Shown: positions 41,301 to 49,813 of the stretch, piece after piece | Position numbering within the stretch: position 1 is the stretch's first letter | Layout: every line of letters begins with the position of its first letter | Source: Actinoplanes sp. N902-109 | GTDB taxonomy: Bacteria; Actinomycetota; Actinomycetes; Mycobacteriales; Micromonosporaceae | Reading direction: 5' to 3' | Assembly (NCBI RefSeq): GCF_000389965.1 | Contig: NC_021191.1 | Span: 249,501 to 313,500, forward strand | DNA length: 64,000 nt | The notes under the pieces: generated by a model | The model's database searches: none | Told to the model about the DNA's origin: nothing | The model's input: the letters and a program-made list of their open reading frames with translations, nothing else | Translations under genes and position numbers: made by a program

Positions 41301-44300
41301 GCCGCCGTCCTCGGACCGGCACCGGACGAGGCGCTGGCGGCGCTGGCCGCGGGGCAGCGGCACCCCGGCGCGGTGCTGGGCACCGGCCGACCGGCGGACC
41401 CGGTGGTGTTCCTGTTTCCTGGCCAGGGCGCGCAACGTCCGGGCATGCGCGAGCTGTTGCCCTTCGACGTCTTCCGAACGGCGTACGACGAGGTGCTGGC
41501 CGCGCTGGGCAACCCCATCCCGGCCGGTGCCGACCTGGATCGCACGGAGTTCGCCCAGCCCGCGTTGTTCGCGTTCGCGACAGCGGCGAGCCGGTTGCTC
41601 GAGTCCTGGGGCGTGCAGCCCGAGCTGCTCATCGGCCACTCGATCGGCGAGCTGGCCGCCGCCCATGTCGCCGGCATCCTGTCGCTGGAGGACGCGGCAA
41701 CGCTGGTCACCGCGCGAGCCCGGGCGATGGGGGCGCTGCCGGCCGGCGGGGCGATGGTTGCGGTCCGGGCCGCCGAGCAGGACGTCATCCCCTTGCTGCG
41801 GCCGGGCGTCGACGTGGCCGCGGTCAACGGTCCCCGGTCGGTGGTGATATCGGGCGACGGGCCGGCGGTTGCGGATGTCGTGGCGCTACTGCGTTCGCGT
41901 GGCTACGACACCACTGCTTTGCGGGTGAGCCACGCTTTTCATTCCGTACGGATGGAACCGGCGCTGGACGCCTTCGCCCAAGCCGCCGCGTCGGTGACCT
42001 ACCGCGCCCCGACGCTGCCCATCGTGTCCACGCTGACCGGCGCACCGGCCTCCGGCGACGATCTGCGCACGGCGGATTACTGGGTGCGGCAGATCCGTCA
42101 GCCGGTGCGGTTCGGTGCCGCCGTCGACGGGCTGACCGGCACGTTCGTCGAGCTGGGGCCGGCACCGTCGCTGGCGGCGCTGATCCCGCAGGAGGTCGTG
42201 CCGATCGCCGCGGACGCCGGCGCCCGGCTCTGGGCCGCCGGTGTCGACGTGGACCGCACGGCGCTGCTCGGTCGCGGTGACCCCAGGGTCGCCGCCGAGC
42301 TGCCGACCTATCCGTTCACCCGCCGGCGGTTCTGGCTCGACCATCGCGCACCGGCCCGCCGTCCTGTCCCGATGATGACGTCGATGACGGCGGTGCCCGG
42401 CACCGGGCAACAGGTCGCGACCGCCCGGCTGTCACTGCGCGGCCAGCCGTGGCTGCGCGACCACTCGATCGGCGGCGACCTTGTGCTGCCCGGCACCGCA
42501 CTCGTCGAGCTGGTGACCGCGTTCGGGCGCTGGGCCGGCGTGCCGACGATCGCGGAGCTGGCGATCACCCGCCCGCTCCTGTCCGCCGACGATGAGCTGG
42601 AGGTGCAGCTCATCCTTGCCGAGCCGGACGAGACGGGCGCCCGGGCCCTGGAGATCCGGGCCGGCGCCACGCTGCACGGCAGTGGCCGGTGCCTTCCCCC
42701 GGGTCCGGACCGGGCAGTCTGGTCCTGGCCGAGCGCATGGCCGCCGCCGGCAGCCGTGCCGGTCGACCTCACCGACTTCTATGCCGACAGCGGATACGGC
42801 CCGGCCTTCCAGGGCGTGACGGCCGCCTGGCGCCAGGGCGACGTCGTGTACGCCGACGTCCGTCTGCCCGTCCCGGACGGGGCCGAAGGACTGCACCCGG
42901 CGCTGCTCGACGCGGCGCTGCATCCGGCGCGGCTGCTCGACGACCGGGATCGGACGCCGCGGATGCCGTTCCTGTGGGCCGGCGTGCACCGCTACGACGG
43001 TGGTGCCACGCAGGCCCGGGTGCGCATCATGCGGGCGGGCGGGCACTCGGCGGAGCAGATCGCGGTGCAGCTGGCCGGCCCCGACGGCCGGGCGCTGTTC
43101 GAGGTCGAGGCGTTGACGGTGCGGCCGGTGCCGCGCTCGGTCCACCAGCCGACGTGGGTCACGGTCACGCCGCCGGCCACCGTGCCGGTCGAGCCGGGCG
43201 TGCTCGACCTCTCCGGTCCGCCGGCGCACAGTCCCGAGGAGGTTCGCGACCAGGTCTGGGAAGCGGCCGAGAAGCTGCGGTCGCGGCTGCCCGGCCCGCG
43301 GCGGATCGTGGTCGTCACCCGGTCGGCGGCAGTGGCCGGTCTCATCCGGGTCGCCATCACCGAATATCCGGGGCAGGTGGCGCTGGTCGAGTGGGACGGC
43401 GGCGCAGCATCCGACCATGTCCTGCCCGCGGCGATCCGAGCGGCCGCCACCGCACCCGAGATCCGGATCGCCGACGGCCGCATCGGCTCGCCACGGCTCG
43501 TACGGGCGGCGATCGCGGGCCCGGGCACGGGCGGTTTCGGCGACGGCACCGTGCTCGTCACCGGCGGCACGGGCGCGCTGGCCACGGTTCTCGCCCAGCA
43601 CCTCGTCCGCGCCCACGGGGTGCGGCACCTGCTGCTGGTCAGCCGCCGGGGCGAAGCGGCGGCACAGCCCATCGCCGGTGCCACGGTCACGGTGCGGGCG
43701 GCGGACGTCAGCCGGCGCGCCGACGTCGAAGCCGTGCTGGCAGCCGCCGACCCCCCGGTCACCGCCGTCGTCCACGCCGCCGGGGTGATCGACGACGGCA
43801 CCATCGAGTCGCTCACCCGGGAACGCGCCGACGCGGTGCTGCGGCCCAAGGTGGACGGCGCCTGGCACCTGCACGACCTGACCGGCGAGCTGGCCGCCTT
43901 CATCCTGGTGTCGTCAGCCGCGGGGCTGCTGGGTAACGCCGGTCAGAGCGCGTACGCAGCCGGCAACGCCTTCCTCGACGACCTGGCCCGCCGGCGGCAC
44001 GCGGCCGGACAGCCGGCGCTGTCGCTGGCATGGGGGCCGCTCGACCTCGCGGGCGGCATGGCTGCCGGCCAGTCCCGCTTGCGCCCGATGACCCCGGCCG
44101 AGGTGACCGTCGCGTTCGACGCCGCCCTGCGCAGCGACGAGCCGGTGCTCGCGCCCGTCCTGCTCGACCGGCCGGTGTCGGCCCCGGCGTCGCCTCAGCC
44201 GCGCCCGCACCGCGATCTGCGCGGGCTGTCCGGCGACGAGCTGGTGTCGGCGCTGACCACTCTCGTCCGCGACGAGGTGGCCAACGAACTCGGCTATCCG

Positions 44301-45314
44301 GACCCGGCGATGGTGGACGTCCGCGCCGCCTTCACCGATCAGGGCCTCGACTCGGTCGGCTCCATCCAGCTGCGCACCCGGCTGGTCACGGCCACCGGCG
44401 TCGTGATGCCGGCCACCGTCGTGTTCGACCACCCCAGCCCGGCGGCGCTGGCCCGCTGGATAGCCGCCGAGCTCCCCGAGGCATCGGCCAGGCCCACACC
44501 CGCCGTGGACACGCTCGCGACGTTGTTCCAGGCGATCCGCGACACCGGCCGTTACGGCTCCGCGGTCGACCTCCTGATGAGCGCCGCGGTCGCGCCCGTG
44601 GGCGAGCGGGACACCGCCCCGCCGATCCCGGTGCCCCTGACAACCAGGGGCGACGGGCCGCTGCTGCTCTGCCTGCCGTCGATCGCGCCGCTGGGGGCCG
44701 CGGAGTTCCACCCTTTCAGCCAGCACGTGGATGCCGCGGTGTCCGTGGTGCCGTTGCCGGGCTTCGACACCCGCCAACGGACACCCGAATCCCTCGACGC
44801 CCTGGTCACCCAGCTGGTCGAACTGACGGTGGAAGCCATGCGCATCCGGCCCGTGGTCATCGTCGGACGATCGAGCGGTGGCCTCCTGGCACAGGCGGTC
44901 ACCGCGGCCCTGGAACACCGTGGACCCCAACCGGCCGGTCTCGTCCTGCTCGACACCTACGAGAGCGACCTCGGCCCCGGTACGCCCGATTGGCTGGCCG
45001 CCCTGGCCGTCAACAGCACCCGGACCGTGCCGGTCCACCCCGACCCCGCCGCCGAGCAGACCACCCTGCTGGCCATGGGCTCCTATCTCCGCCTGCTGCG
45101 CGGCTGGCGCCCGGTGACCCTGCGCACGCCCACCCTGCTGCTGGCCGCCGCGACCCCGCTGCCCGGCATGCCCGCCACCGGCTGGCAAGCCACCCGCTCG
45201 ACAACCCACACCCGCACCGAAACGCCCGGCAACCACCTGACCATGATCACCAGCCATGCCTCCACCACAGCCGCCGCGCTGGAGACGTGGCTGCGTCACC
45301 AGCGGTCCACATAG
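38400..45314 (+). CDS. Single-protein polyketide synthase: CoA ligase-KS-AT-DH-KR-ACP-TE
   Basis: A 2304-residue synthase that carries start, extension and release in one chain. CoA ligase/adenylation, residues about 1-475 (YTSGSTGQPKGV, YRTGDLG, SGKVLRD). KS, about 487-915 (DTACSSSL, EAHGTGT, SNIGHTQAAAG). AT, about 1003-1263 with GHSIGE and HAFH, the malonyl-CoA signature. DH, about 1344-1578, HSIGGDLVLP and HPALLDAALHP both intact. KR, about 1716-1887, GGTGALA, HAAGVIDD (B-type pattern) and SAYAAGNAF. ACP, about 1944-2024, GLDSVGS. TE, about 2085-2303, GRSSGG, then an Asp in LLDTYE and His in GNHLTM. There is no ACP between the ligase and KS, so the acyl-CoA may load KS directly. One round gives a trans-2-enoyl acid two carbons longer. 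GTG start. Confidence 0.92.
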   Translation: MLASIEDLLRQHAKERPDRTAFEAGPDSITFAQLEERTRRFAGGLAGLGLARGERVLICLPAGLDAIVALLGVVRAAAVGVPVNPRSSTAELGRYVDDCTPRLVITDPGRRVAGAEVATVASVLATAGEMPDVPLEPAADAWIHYTSGSTGQPKGVVSSQGRWLPLARLVMVERLGMVADDRLLWPIPVFHALGHERCVLGVLVSGCTARILDQPSVADLADALRTWRPTVLTGVPTTFHRLVAAVREQPLDLPALRFCVTGGAPCPADLRRAVLAALGAPLLNSYGATETCGGIAVEDPGPVPAEGSVGRITDFAVRIAHPGTGAALPPGAEGEVWVRGPSLMRGYLHQPEATAEVLTADGWYRTGDLGRLDGDQLFLSGRAGDLIIRGGTNIHPAEVERVLLGLPGVADAAVAGRPHHRLGQVAIAWVVPAADGVDPTALLAACRRALSAAKAPDEIRVVEVIPRTSSGKVLRDRLGAAGRSAGDPIAIVAATCRYPGGVASPEELWALVAREGDAIAPLPADRGWDPDLYDPDPDRPQHSYARSGGFLDAATDFDPAPFAISEVEALAMDPQQRLLLETAWELWERAGIDPATVRGTEVGTYVGLMYRDYASLGEDAVPAEIESHLGLGSAGSVASGRIAYTFGLTGPAVTIDTACSSSLVAMHSAVRALRAGECTMAIAGGATVMSTPGPFIGFSRLRGLAPDGRVKAFSADADGTSWAEGVGLLLLERLSDAERHGHPVLGLLRGTAVGSDGASNGLAAPNGPAQQRVIRAALADAGLGPDEVDAVEAHGTGTLLGDPIEAQALLATYGRNRPTGRPLWLGTVKSNIGHTQAAAGVAGVIKMLAAMRHGMLPRTLHVERPNDHVDWTAGDVALLTRARPWPEFGRPRRAGISSFGISGTNAHVIVEQAPDRAAPSAEHRPASPLLFSAADEPGLQRRAGQLLKHGAVEAAALGTTRAAQRHRAAVLGPAPDEALAALAAGQRHPGAVLGTGRPADPVVFLFPGQGAQRPGMRELLPFDVFRTAYDEVLAALGNPIPAGADLDRTEFAQPALFAFATAASRLLESWGVQPELLIGHSIGELAAAHVAGILSLEDAATLVTARARAMGALPAGGAMVAVRAAEQDVIPLLRPGVDVAAVNGPRSVVISGDGPAVADVVALLRSRGYDTTALRVSHAFHSVRMEPALDAFAQAAASVTYRAPTLPIVSTLTGAPASGDDLRTADYWVRQIRQPVRFGAAVDGLTGTFVELGPAPSLAALIPQEVVPIAADAGARLWAAGVDVDRTALLGRGDPRVAAELPTYPFTRRRFWLDHRAPARRPVPMMTSMTAVPGTGQQVATARLSLRGQPWLRDHSIGGDLVLPGTALVELVTAFGRWAGVPTIAELAITRPLLSADDELEVQLILAEPDETGARALEIRAGATLHGSGRCLPPGPDRAVWSWPSAWPPPAAVPVDLTDFYADSGYGPAFQGVTAAWRQGDVVYADVRLPVPDGAEGLHPALLDAALHPARLLDDRDRTPRMPFLWAGVHRYDGGATQARVRIMRAGGHSAEQIAVQLAGPDGRALFEVEALTVRPVPRSVHQPTWVTVTPPATVPVEPGVLDLSGPPAHSPEEVRDQVWEAAEKLRSRLPGPRRIVVVTRSAAVAGLIRVAITEYPGQVALVEWDGGAASDHVLPAAIRAAATAPEIRIADGRIGSPRLVRAAIAGPGTGGFGDGTVLVTGGTGALATVLAQHLVRAHGVRHLLLVSRRGEAAAQPIAGATVTVRAADVSRRADVEAVLAAADPPVTAVVHAAGVIDDGTIESLTRERADAVLRPKVDGAWHLHDLTGELAAFILVSSAAGLLGNAGQSAYAAGNAFLDDLARRRHAAGQPALSLAWGPLDLAGGMAAGQSRLRPMTPAEVTVAFDAALRSDEPVLAPVLLDRPVSAPASPQPRPHRDLRGLSGDELVSALTTLVRDEVANELGYPDPAMVDVRAAFTDQGLDSVGSIQLRTRLVTATGVVMPATVVFDHPSPAALARWIAAELPEASARPTPAVDTLATLFQAIRDTGRYGSAVDLLMSAAVAPVGERDTAPPIPVPLTTRGDGPLLLCLPSIAPLGAAEFHPFSQHVDAAVSVVPLPGFDTRQRTPESLDALVTQLVELTVEAMRIRPVVIVGRSSGGLLAQAVTAALEHRGPQPAGLVLLDTYESDLGPGTPDWLAALAVNSTRTVPVHPDPAAEQTTLLAMGSYLRLLRGWRPVTLRTPTLLLAAATPLPGMPATGWQATRSTTHTRTETPGNHLTMITSHASTTAAALETWLRHQRST

Positions 45315-45649
45315 GCGGCGCGGACGCCCCTTGCCGGTCGCCTGTGTTCAGCAGGTGGACCGCCGTCGGGGGCAGCACCGGATCACGCCGGCCGGCAGGG
45401 CCGCGCCGCCGGTGGCGAGGAGGCGGGGCCAGCAGGGGCGGGGTGCGAGCGATGTTGCGGCAGCGCCCGTCCTTCCCGAGCAACTGCCGCGGGCCGGGTC
45501 GCGCCGGCAACGTCCACGCTTTGATCGCGGTCGGTGTCCTCGTTGCTGATGCTGCCGTCTGGCAGGGGAGCGACGCGCGGTCGACTCGAATGGGCGCTGC
45601 GGGGGCTGTAGCGGAGTGGGGATGACGGGATTGCTCCTAGCTTGGAGCA
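45315..45649. other. 335-bp gene-free stretch with a palindrome at its end
   Basis: No convincing gene, RNA or terminator was found in 45315-45630. Short reading frames here have poor codon bias and no ribosome sites. At the right end TGCTCC (45632-45637) and GGAGCA (45644-45649) form an inverted repeat that encloses TAGCTT, a -10-like hexamer, directly before the GTG of the next gene. This fits a leaderless promoter with an overlapping operator. Confidence 0.45.
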
Positions 45650-45889
45650 GTGGATGATCGGTTTGAGGAGGCTTGGAATGGTTTGGACGACCGAGCCCGG
45701 TCGCTTCTGCTGGAGCAGCGGCATGTCCGGCCGGTGCCCGAGGCGGTGGCGGGGATTCTCGTCCGGCTGGGGCTGAGTCTGGAGCCGCAGCCGGGGTTGT
45801 TCCCGGCGCCCGCGCACTGGCCGCCCGGGTTCGTCGACTTCCTTGACGCCAAGGCTGCGGTCAGCGATGACGATCCGGAGTGCGAATAG
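45650..45889 (+). CDS. 79-aa hypothetical protein
   Basis: A small acidic protein starting at GTG 45650 (VDDRFEEAWNGLDDRARSLL) with a helical first half and a Pro-rich second half (PQPGLFPAPAHWPPGF) ending ECE. No family recognised. The transcript is probably leaderless (see the -10-like TAGCTT inside a palindrome). Its last 29 bp overlap the 3' end of the convergent vWA gene, which could create antisense interference. Confidence 0.6.
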   Translation: MDDRFEEAWNGLDDRARSLLLEQRHVRPVPEAVAGILVRLGLSLEPQPGLFPAPAHWPPGFVDFLDAKAAVSDDDPECE

Positions 45890-46940
45890 CGGGGGCGGGC
45901 CCTCGGTTCCACCACAGGGACAGGCCCATGCCGGTCAGCACGAGCAGCGCCGCGGCCAGGACGAACCAGGCTGAGATCTCCACGTTCTCCCGGTGCAGGC
46001 CGAATTCCTTCGGGAGGTCGCTCAGGACGCCGTTGAGCTGGTCGGCATCCTCGGCTCGGAAGTAGCGCCCGCCGGTCAGGTCGGCCACCGAGGTGAGGGC
46101 CTCCTCGTCGATCTGCTGGTTGCGGCCGCCGCCGAAGCCGCCGCCCCGGGGACCGCCGCCGAGGAAGGAGTCGCCGCTGACCTGGTCGGGGGTGCAGACC
46201 ATCTGGGCCGGGTCGGTGGTGCCGAAGCCGATGGTGAAGACCCGGACGCGGCGGGCGGCGGCCTGCTGGGCGGCGGTGACCGGATCGACGCCGGTGCTGT
46301 TGGCGCCGTCGGTGAGGACCACGATGGTGTCCGGCTCGTAGTCGCCGGCCTGGGCGGGCGGGGCGTCGCCGAGGTCGACGCCGGTCCGGGCAACCTCCGG
46401 GTTGGTTTCGGCGATGGCATCCAGCGAGGTCAGGATGGCCTGGCCGATGGCGGTGCCGCGGGCCGTCCGGAGCGTGTCCACGGCGTCGAGCAGGGCGTCC
46501 TTGTCGGTGGTCGGGGCGACCAGCAGGCCGGCTACGCCCGAGAACGCGACCAGCCCGATCCTGGTCCCGTCCGGCTGGGCCTCGATGAAGTCCCGGGCGG
46601 CATCGGTGGCCACGGCCATGCGGTTGGGAGCCACGTCCGTCGTACACATGGAACCGGACACGTCGATGGCCAGCAGGATCGACGTGTTGTTGGCAGGCAC
46701 CGAGACCGACGCCTGCGGGCGGGCCAGCCCGACCGCGAGCAGGGCCAGGCCGGCCAGAAACGCATGGACCGGGATCTTGCGCCGCCACGCGCTACGGCCG
46801 GGCACGGCCGCTTTGATCAGCGCGATGCTGGAGACGGTGACGGCGGAGCGCCTGCGGCGCCGGTTCAGCCACCAGCGGGCCGCCAGGATCAGCGGGACCA
46901 GCAGCAACGCGAGCAGGGCCCACGGCCAGCTGAACGACAT
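45861..46940 (-). CDS. vWA-domain membrane protein, BatA-like
   Basis: A 359-residue protein: two N-terminal hydrophobic segments (about 5-22 and 55-75), a von Willebrand A domain (about 85-300) with a MIDAS Asp-x-Ser-x-Ser in AIDVSGSMC and TDGANSTGVD, and a C-terminal helix (about 325-345). A Gly-rich insertion (GGGPRGGGFGGGRNQQ) lies before the last part. The order vWA-vWA-DUF58-MoxR is the classical Bat/MoxR set, linked to envelope stress or assembly of secreted complexes. It is the last gene of the operon; its start overlaps the upstream vWA stop. Confidence 0.9.
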   Translation of the reverse strand: MSFSWPWALLALLLVPLILAARWWLNRRRRRSAVTVSSIALIKAAVPGRSAWRRKIPVHAFLAGLALLAVGLARPQASVSVPANNTSILLAIDVSGSMCTTDVAPNRMAVATDAARDFIEAQPDGTRIGLVAFSGVAGLLVAPTTDKDALLDAVDTLRTARGTAIGQAILTSLDAIAETNPEVARTGVDLGDAPPAQAGDYEPDTIVVLTDGANSTGVDPVTAAQQAAARRVRVFTIGFGTTDPAQMVCTPDQVSGDSFLGGGPRGGGFGGGRNQQIDEEALTSVADLTGGRYFRAEDADQLNGVLSDLPKEFGLHRENVEISAWFVLAAALLVLTGMGLSLWWNRGPAPAIRTPDRHR

Positions 46941-47908
46941 CAGACGATCCTTCCGTGCCAGCGGGTGCTCAGCAGCGCGCCGAGCGCCAGCAGGAGCAGC
47001 GCCGCACCGGCGAACGGGCCGGTCAGCTCGACCGGTTTCTTCTCGGTGGTCAGCCGCAGGTCGATGGCGTCGGTGGTGTCGGCCAGCGTGGCCTCGTCGC
47101 CGGCCCGGTGGTACGCGCCGCCGGTGGTCTGCGCGACCGTGGTCAGCAGCGACTCGTCGAGCGCGGTGCTCAGCTGGTAGCCGTCGACTTCGACGGTTGC
47201 GCCCTTGGTCGTGCCGACCCCGACCGTCTGGATCCGTACGCCCGCAGCCGCCGACACCTCAGCCGCCGCCTCGGCATCGGGGCCGCCGGTCTGCTGCCCG
47301 TCGGAGAACACGACGATCGTCGCGGACGGCCAGTAGCCGAGGTCCTGCGTCGTCGGGGTGGCGCCGTCGGTGGGCAGGCCGACCGGTTTACCGGTGATCG
47401 TGCCGAGCGCGACGAGAATCGCCTGCCCCAACGAGGTGCCGCCGCCGGGGCTGAGCCGGTTGATCGCCGCAGCCGCCAGCCCGTGGTCCCCGGTCGGGGC
47501 CTGGGTCATCAGCGCTTGATCGCCGAAGAGCAAGACACCCACGTCCACGCTGTCCGGCTGCTTGTCCACGAAGTCGATCGCGGCGGTCTTGGCGGCGGCC
47601 AGCCGCGACGGGTTCACATCGGCGGCCGACATGCTGTTGGAGACGTCGAACGCCAGCACCACCGTGCCCGACACCCGCGGGACGGAGATCTTCGCCTCGG
47701 GCCGGGCCACGCCGGTCAGCAGGATAAGCAGCCCGGCGACCATCAGGGCGTACGGAAGGTGCCGCCGGATGCCACCACCGGTGCGACCGCCGAAGCCCGC
47801 CGCGGTGAACGCAGCCATCCGCCGCCGGTGCAGCACGACGTAACCAGCCACCGCGGCCACCGTGAGCAGCACGGCCACGATCAGCAACAGCGGGTGGTGG
47901 AAGCTCAC
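46940..47908 (-). CDS. vWA-domain membrane protein, BatA/BatB-like
   Basis: A 322-residue paralogue of the neighbouring protein with the same layout: N-terminal helices (about 8-25 and 55-70), vWA domain with MIDAS AFDVSNSMSAAD and FSDGQQTGG, and a C-terminal helix ALLLLALGALL. The GTG at 47908 overlaps the DUF58 stop by 4 nt. The MIDAS residues are conserved in both, so both should bind metal. Such pairs are thought to act as adaptors for the MoxR ATPase. Confidence 0.9.
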   Translation of the reverse strand: MSFHHPLLLIVAVLLTVAAVAGYVVLHRRRMAAFTAAGFGGRTGGGIRRHLPYALMVAGLLILLTGVARPEAKISVPRVSGTVVLAFDVSNSMSAADVNPSRLAAAKTAAIDFVDKQPDSVDVGVLLFGDQALMTQAPTGDHGLAAAAINRLSPGGGTSLGQAILVALGTITGKPVGLPTDGATPTTQDLGYWPSATIVVFSDGQQTGGPDAEAAAEVSAAAGVRIQTVGVGTTKGATVEVDGYQLSTALDESLLTTVAQTTGGAYHRAGDEATLADTTDAIDLRLTTEKKPVELTGPFAGAALLLLALGALLSTRWHGRIV

Positions 47909-48792
47909 CGGCGCCCCCGTCCGGAGCGGTGGACCATGTCGACGAGCGCGGCCAGCAGATCCTGGTCCGTGGTGATGCGGTGCGCGTGCACACCGGCCCG
48001 GCGCATGTGCCCGGCCAGCTCGTCCTCGCGCGCGCCGACCTGCTCGGCCAGGCGGCTGCGCAGCAGTGGGTCACTGGTGTCCACCAGCATCTGCTCGCCG
48101 GTCTCCGCGTCCTCGACCACGATCAGGCCGAGCTCGGGCAGGTCCAGCTCGGCCGGGTCGACCACGCGGATCACCACGACCTCGTGCCGGTGGGTGAGCC
48201 GGGCGAGCGGCCGGTCCCAGCCGGGGTCGCCGAGGAAGTCCGACATGACGAAGATCAGGCTGCGCCGGCGGGACGTGGTGGCCGCGGCCAGCGTCAGCAT
48301 CCGGGCCAGGTCCGTGGTCGCCCCCTTGGCCGCGGGCGCCGACGGGCGGAGCAGTTCGCGGGTGATGCGCAGGATCTGGTCGCGTCCGGTGCGGGGTGGG
48401 ATCACCTGGTGCGCGCTGTTGTCGTACAGGATCGCTCCGACCCGGTTGCCGCCCTGCGCAACCAGCCGGCCGAGGCTGACCGCGAGGTCCGTGGCGACGG
48501 ACTGCTTGCCCTCGGCCCGCCCGAAGCGCATCGAGGCGGACCGGTCCACGACCAGCCACGCTGTCAGCTCACGGTCCTCGGTGTACTGCCGGACGAACGG
48601 CTCGTCCAGCCGGGCGGTGACGTTCCAGTCGATGTGCCGTACGTCGTCCTCCGGGGTGTAGGCCCGCAGGTCGGTGAAGTTGATGCCGGTGCCGTGCCAC
48701 ACCGTGCGGTAGTCGCCCTGCAGCCGCCCGTCGAGGCGACTGCCGAGCCGCCACTCCAGGCGCCGCAGCAACCGGTCCGGGGCGGTGGTCAT
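47905..48792 (-). CDS. DUF58-domain protein
   Basis: A 295-residue soluble protein with the diagnostic DUF58 pattern: GEDVRHIDWNVTAR-like (here PEDDVRHIDWNVTAR), LDEPFVRQYTEDREL, then WLVVDRSASMRFG. A degenerate vWA fold follows (FVMSDFLGDPGW). DUF58 proteins accompany MoxR ATPases nearly everywhere; their biochemical role is unclear, although a chaperone adaptor role is proposed. It starts 2 nt after the MoxR stop and overlaps the next vWA gene. Confidence 0.92.
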   Translation of the reverse strand: MTTAPDRLLRRLEWRLGSRLDGRLQGDYRTVWHGTGINFTDLRAYTPEDDVRHIDWNVTARLDEPFVRQYTEDRELTAWLVVDRSASMRFGRAEGKQSVATDLAVSLGRLVAQGGNRVGAILYDNSAHQVIPPRTGRDQILRITRELLRPSAPAAKGATTDLARMLTLAAATTSRRRSLIFVMSDFLGDPGWDRPLARLTHRHEVVVIRVVDPAELDLPELGLIVVEDAETGEQMLVDTSDPLLRSRLAEQVGAREDELAGHMRRAGVHAHRITTDQDLLAALVDMVHRSGRGRR

Positions 48793-48794
48793 GC

Positions 48795-49793
48795 TCAGCG
48801 ACCCCGGCCGGCGGGTTCGGGCACCGCGACGTTCGCCAGGATCCCGGTCAGGATCGCGTCGGACGTGACCTCGTCGGACAGCGCCTCGTAGGACAGCACG
48901 AGCCGGTGCCGCAGCACGTCAAGAGCAAGATCGGAGAGATCCTCCGGTACGACGTACTCGCGCCCCCGCAGGTACGCCAGCGCGCGCCCGGCGAGCACCA
49001 GGCTGATCGACGACCGCGGACTGGCACCGTACGTGACGTAGCGGGCCAGGTCGGTCAGGCCGACCCGGCCGGGGTCGCGGGTGGCATGCGCGAGCTGCAC
49101 CGCGTACTCGATCAGCGACGGATCGACGTAGACCCGGTCCGCCTCCTGTTGCAGCCCGGCCAGCGTCCCCGGGTCGATGATGCGCTGGATCACCGCCGCC
49201 GGGGCGAGCGCCCGCTCGACCACCACGAACTCCTCGGTGGCGCTGGGATAACCGACGACGACCTTCATCATGAACCGGTCGACCTGCGCCTCGGGCAGCG
49301 GATACACGCCCTCGTTCTCGATCGGGTTCTGCGTCGCCATGACCAGGAACGGGTTGGGCAGCTTGTGCGTCTCGCGGCCGATGGTGACCTGGCGCTCCTG
49401 CATCACCTCCAGCAGCGCGCTCTGCACCTTGGCCGGCGCCCGGTTGATCTCGTCGGCCAGCAACAGGTTGGTGAACACCGGGCCCAGCGACACCTGGAAC
49501 TCACCGGTCGGCTGGTGATAGACCCGGGTGCCGATGATGTCCGCCGGTACGAGGTCCGGGGTGAACTGCACCCGGTGGAAGTCCCCGCCGATCGCCTCGG
49601 CCAGCGACTTCACCGCCAGCGTCTTGGCCAGCCCGGGCACGCCCTCGACCAGGATGTGCCCGCGCGCCAGCAGCGCGACGACCAGCCGCTCGAGCAGCGG
49701 GTCCTGCCCCACGATGGTCTTCTTGACCTCGTAGAGCACCTTCTCGATCGGGCCGGTCGAGGCGGGTGGGGATCCGGCGTCGCTCCAGTTCAC
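48795..49793 (-). CDS. MoxR-family AAA+ ATPase
   Basis: A 332-residue AAA+ protein. Walker A is GVPGLAKT at 51-58, Walker B LLLADEINRAPAKVQ, sensor 1 ATQNPIENEGVYPLPEAQ and the arginine-finger region DRFMMKV. The GTG at 49793 (GAAGGAG six bases upstream) gives the usual MoxR length; a GTG at 49817 would add eight residues. MoxR proteins act as chaperones in assembly of metal- or vWA-containing complexes. It heads the Bat-type operon and follows a protease gene by 20 nt. Confidence 0.93.
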   Translation of the reverse strand: MNWSDAGSPPASTGPIEKVLYEVKKTIVGQDPLLERLVVALLARGHILVEGVPGLAKTLAVKSLAEAIGGDFHRVQFTPDLVPADIIGTRVYHQPTGEFQVSLGPVFTNLLLADEINRAPAKVQSALLEVMQERQVTIGRETHKLPNPFLVMATQNPIENEGVYPLPEAQVDRFMMKVVVGYPSATEEFVVVERALAPAAVIQRIIDPGTLAGLQQEADRVYVDPSLIEYAVQLAHATRDPGRVGLTDLARYVTYGASPRSSISLVLAGRALAYLRGREYVVPEDLSDLALDVLRHRLVLSYEALSDEVTSDAILTGILANVAVPEPAGRGR

Positions 49794-49813
49794 GGCTTGC
49801 TCCTTCGGTGTTC

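Noticed and set aside
38361..41666. Minus-strand reading frame of 1101 codons across the CoA ligase-KS region
   Set aside because: Antisense shadow of the 38400-45314 PKS; no ribosome site and no protein motif.
45247..45510. Minus-strand 87-codon frame after the PKS
   Set aside because: No ribosome site, Arg/Pro-rich translation and overlap with the PKS 3' end; treated as non-coding.
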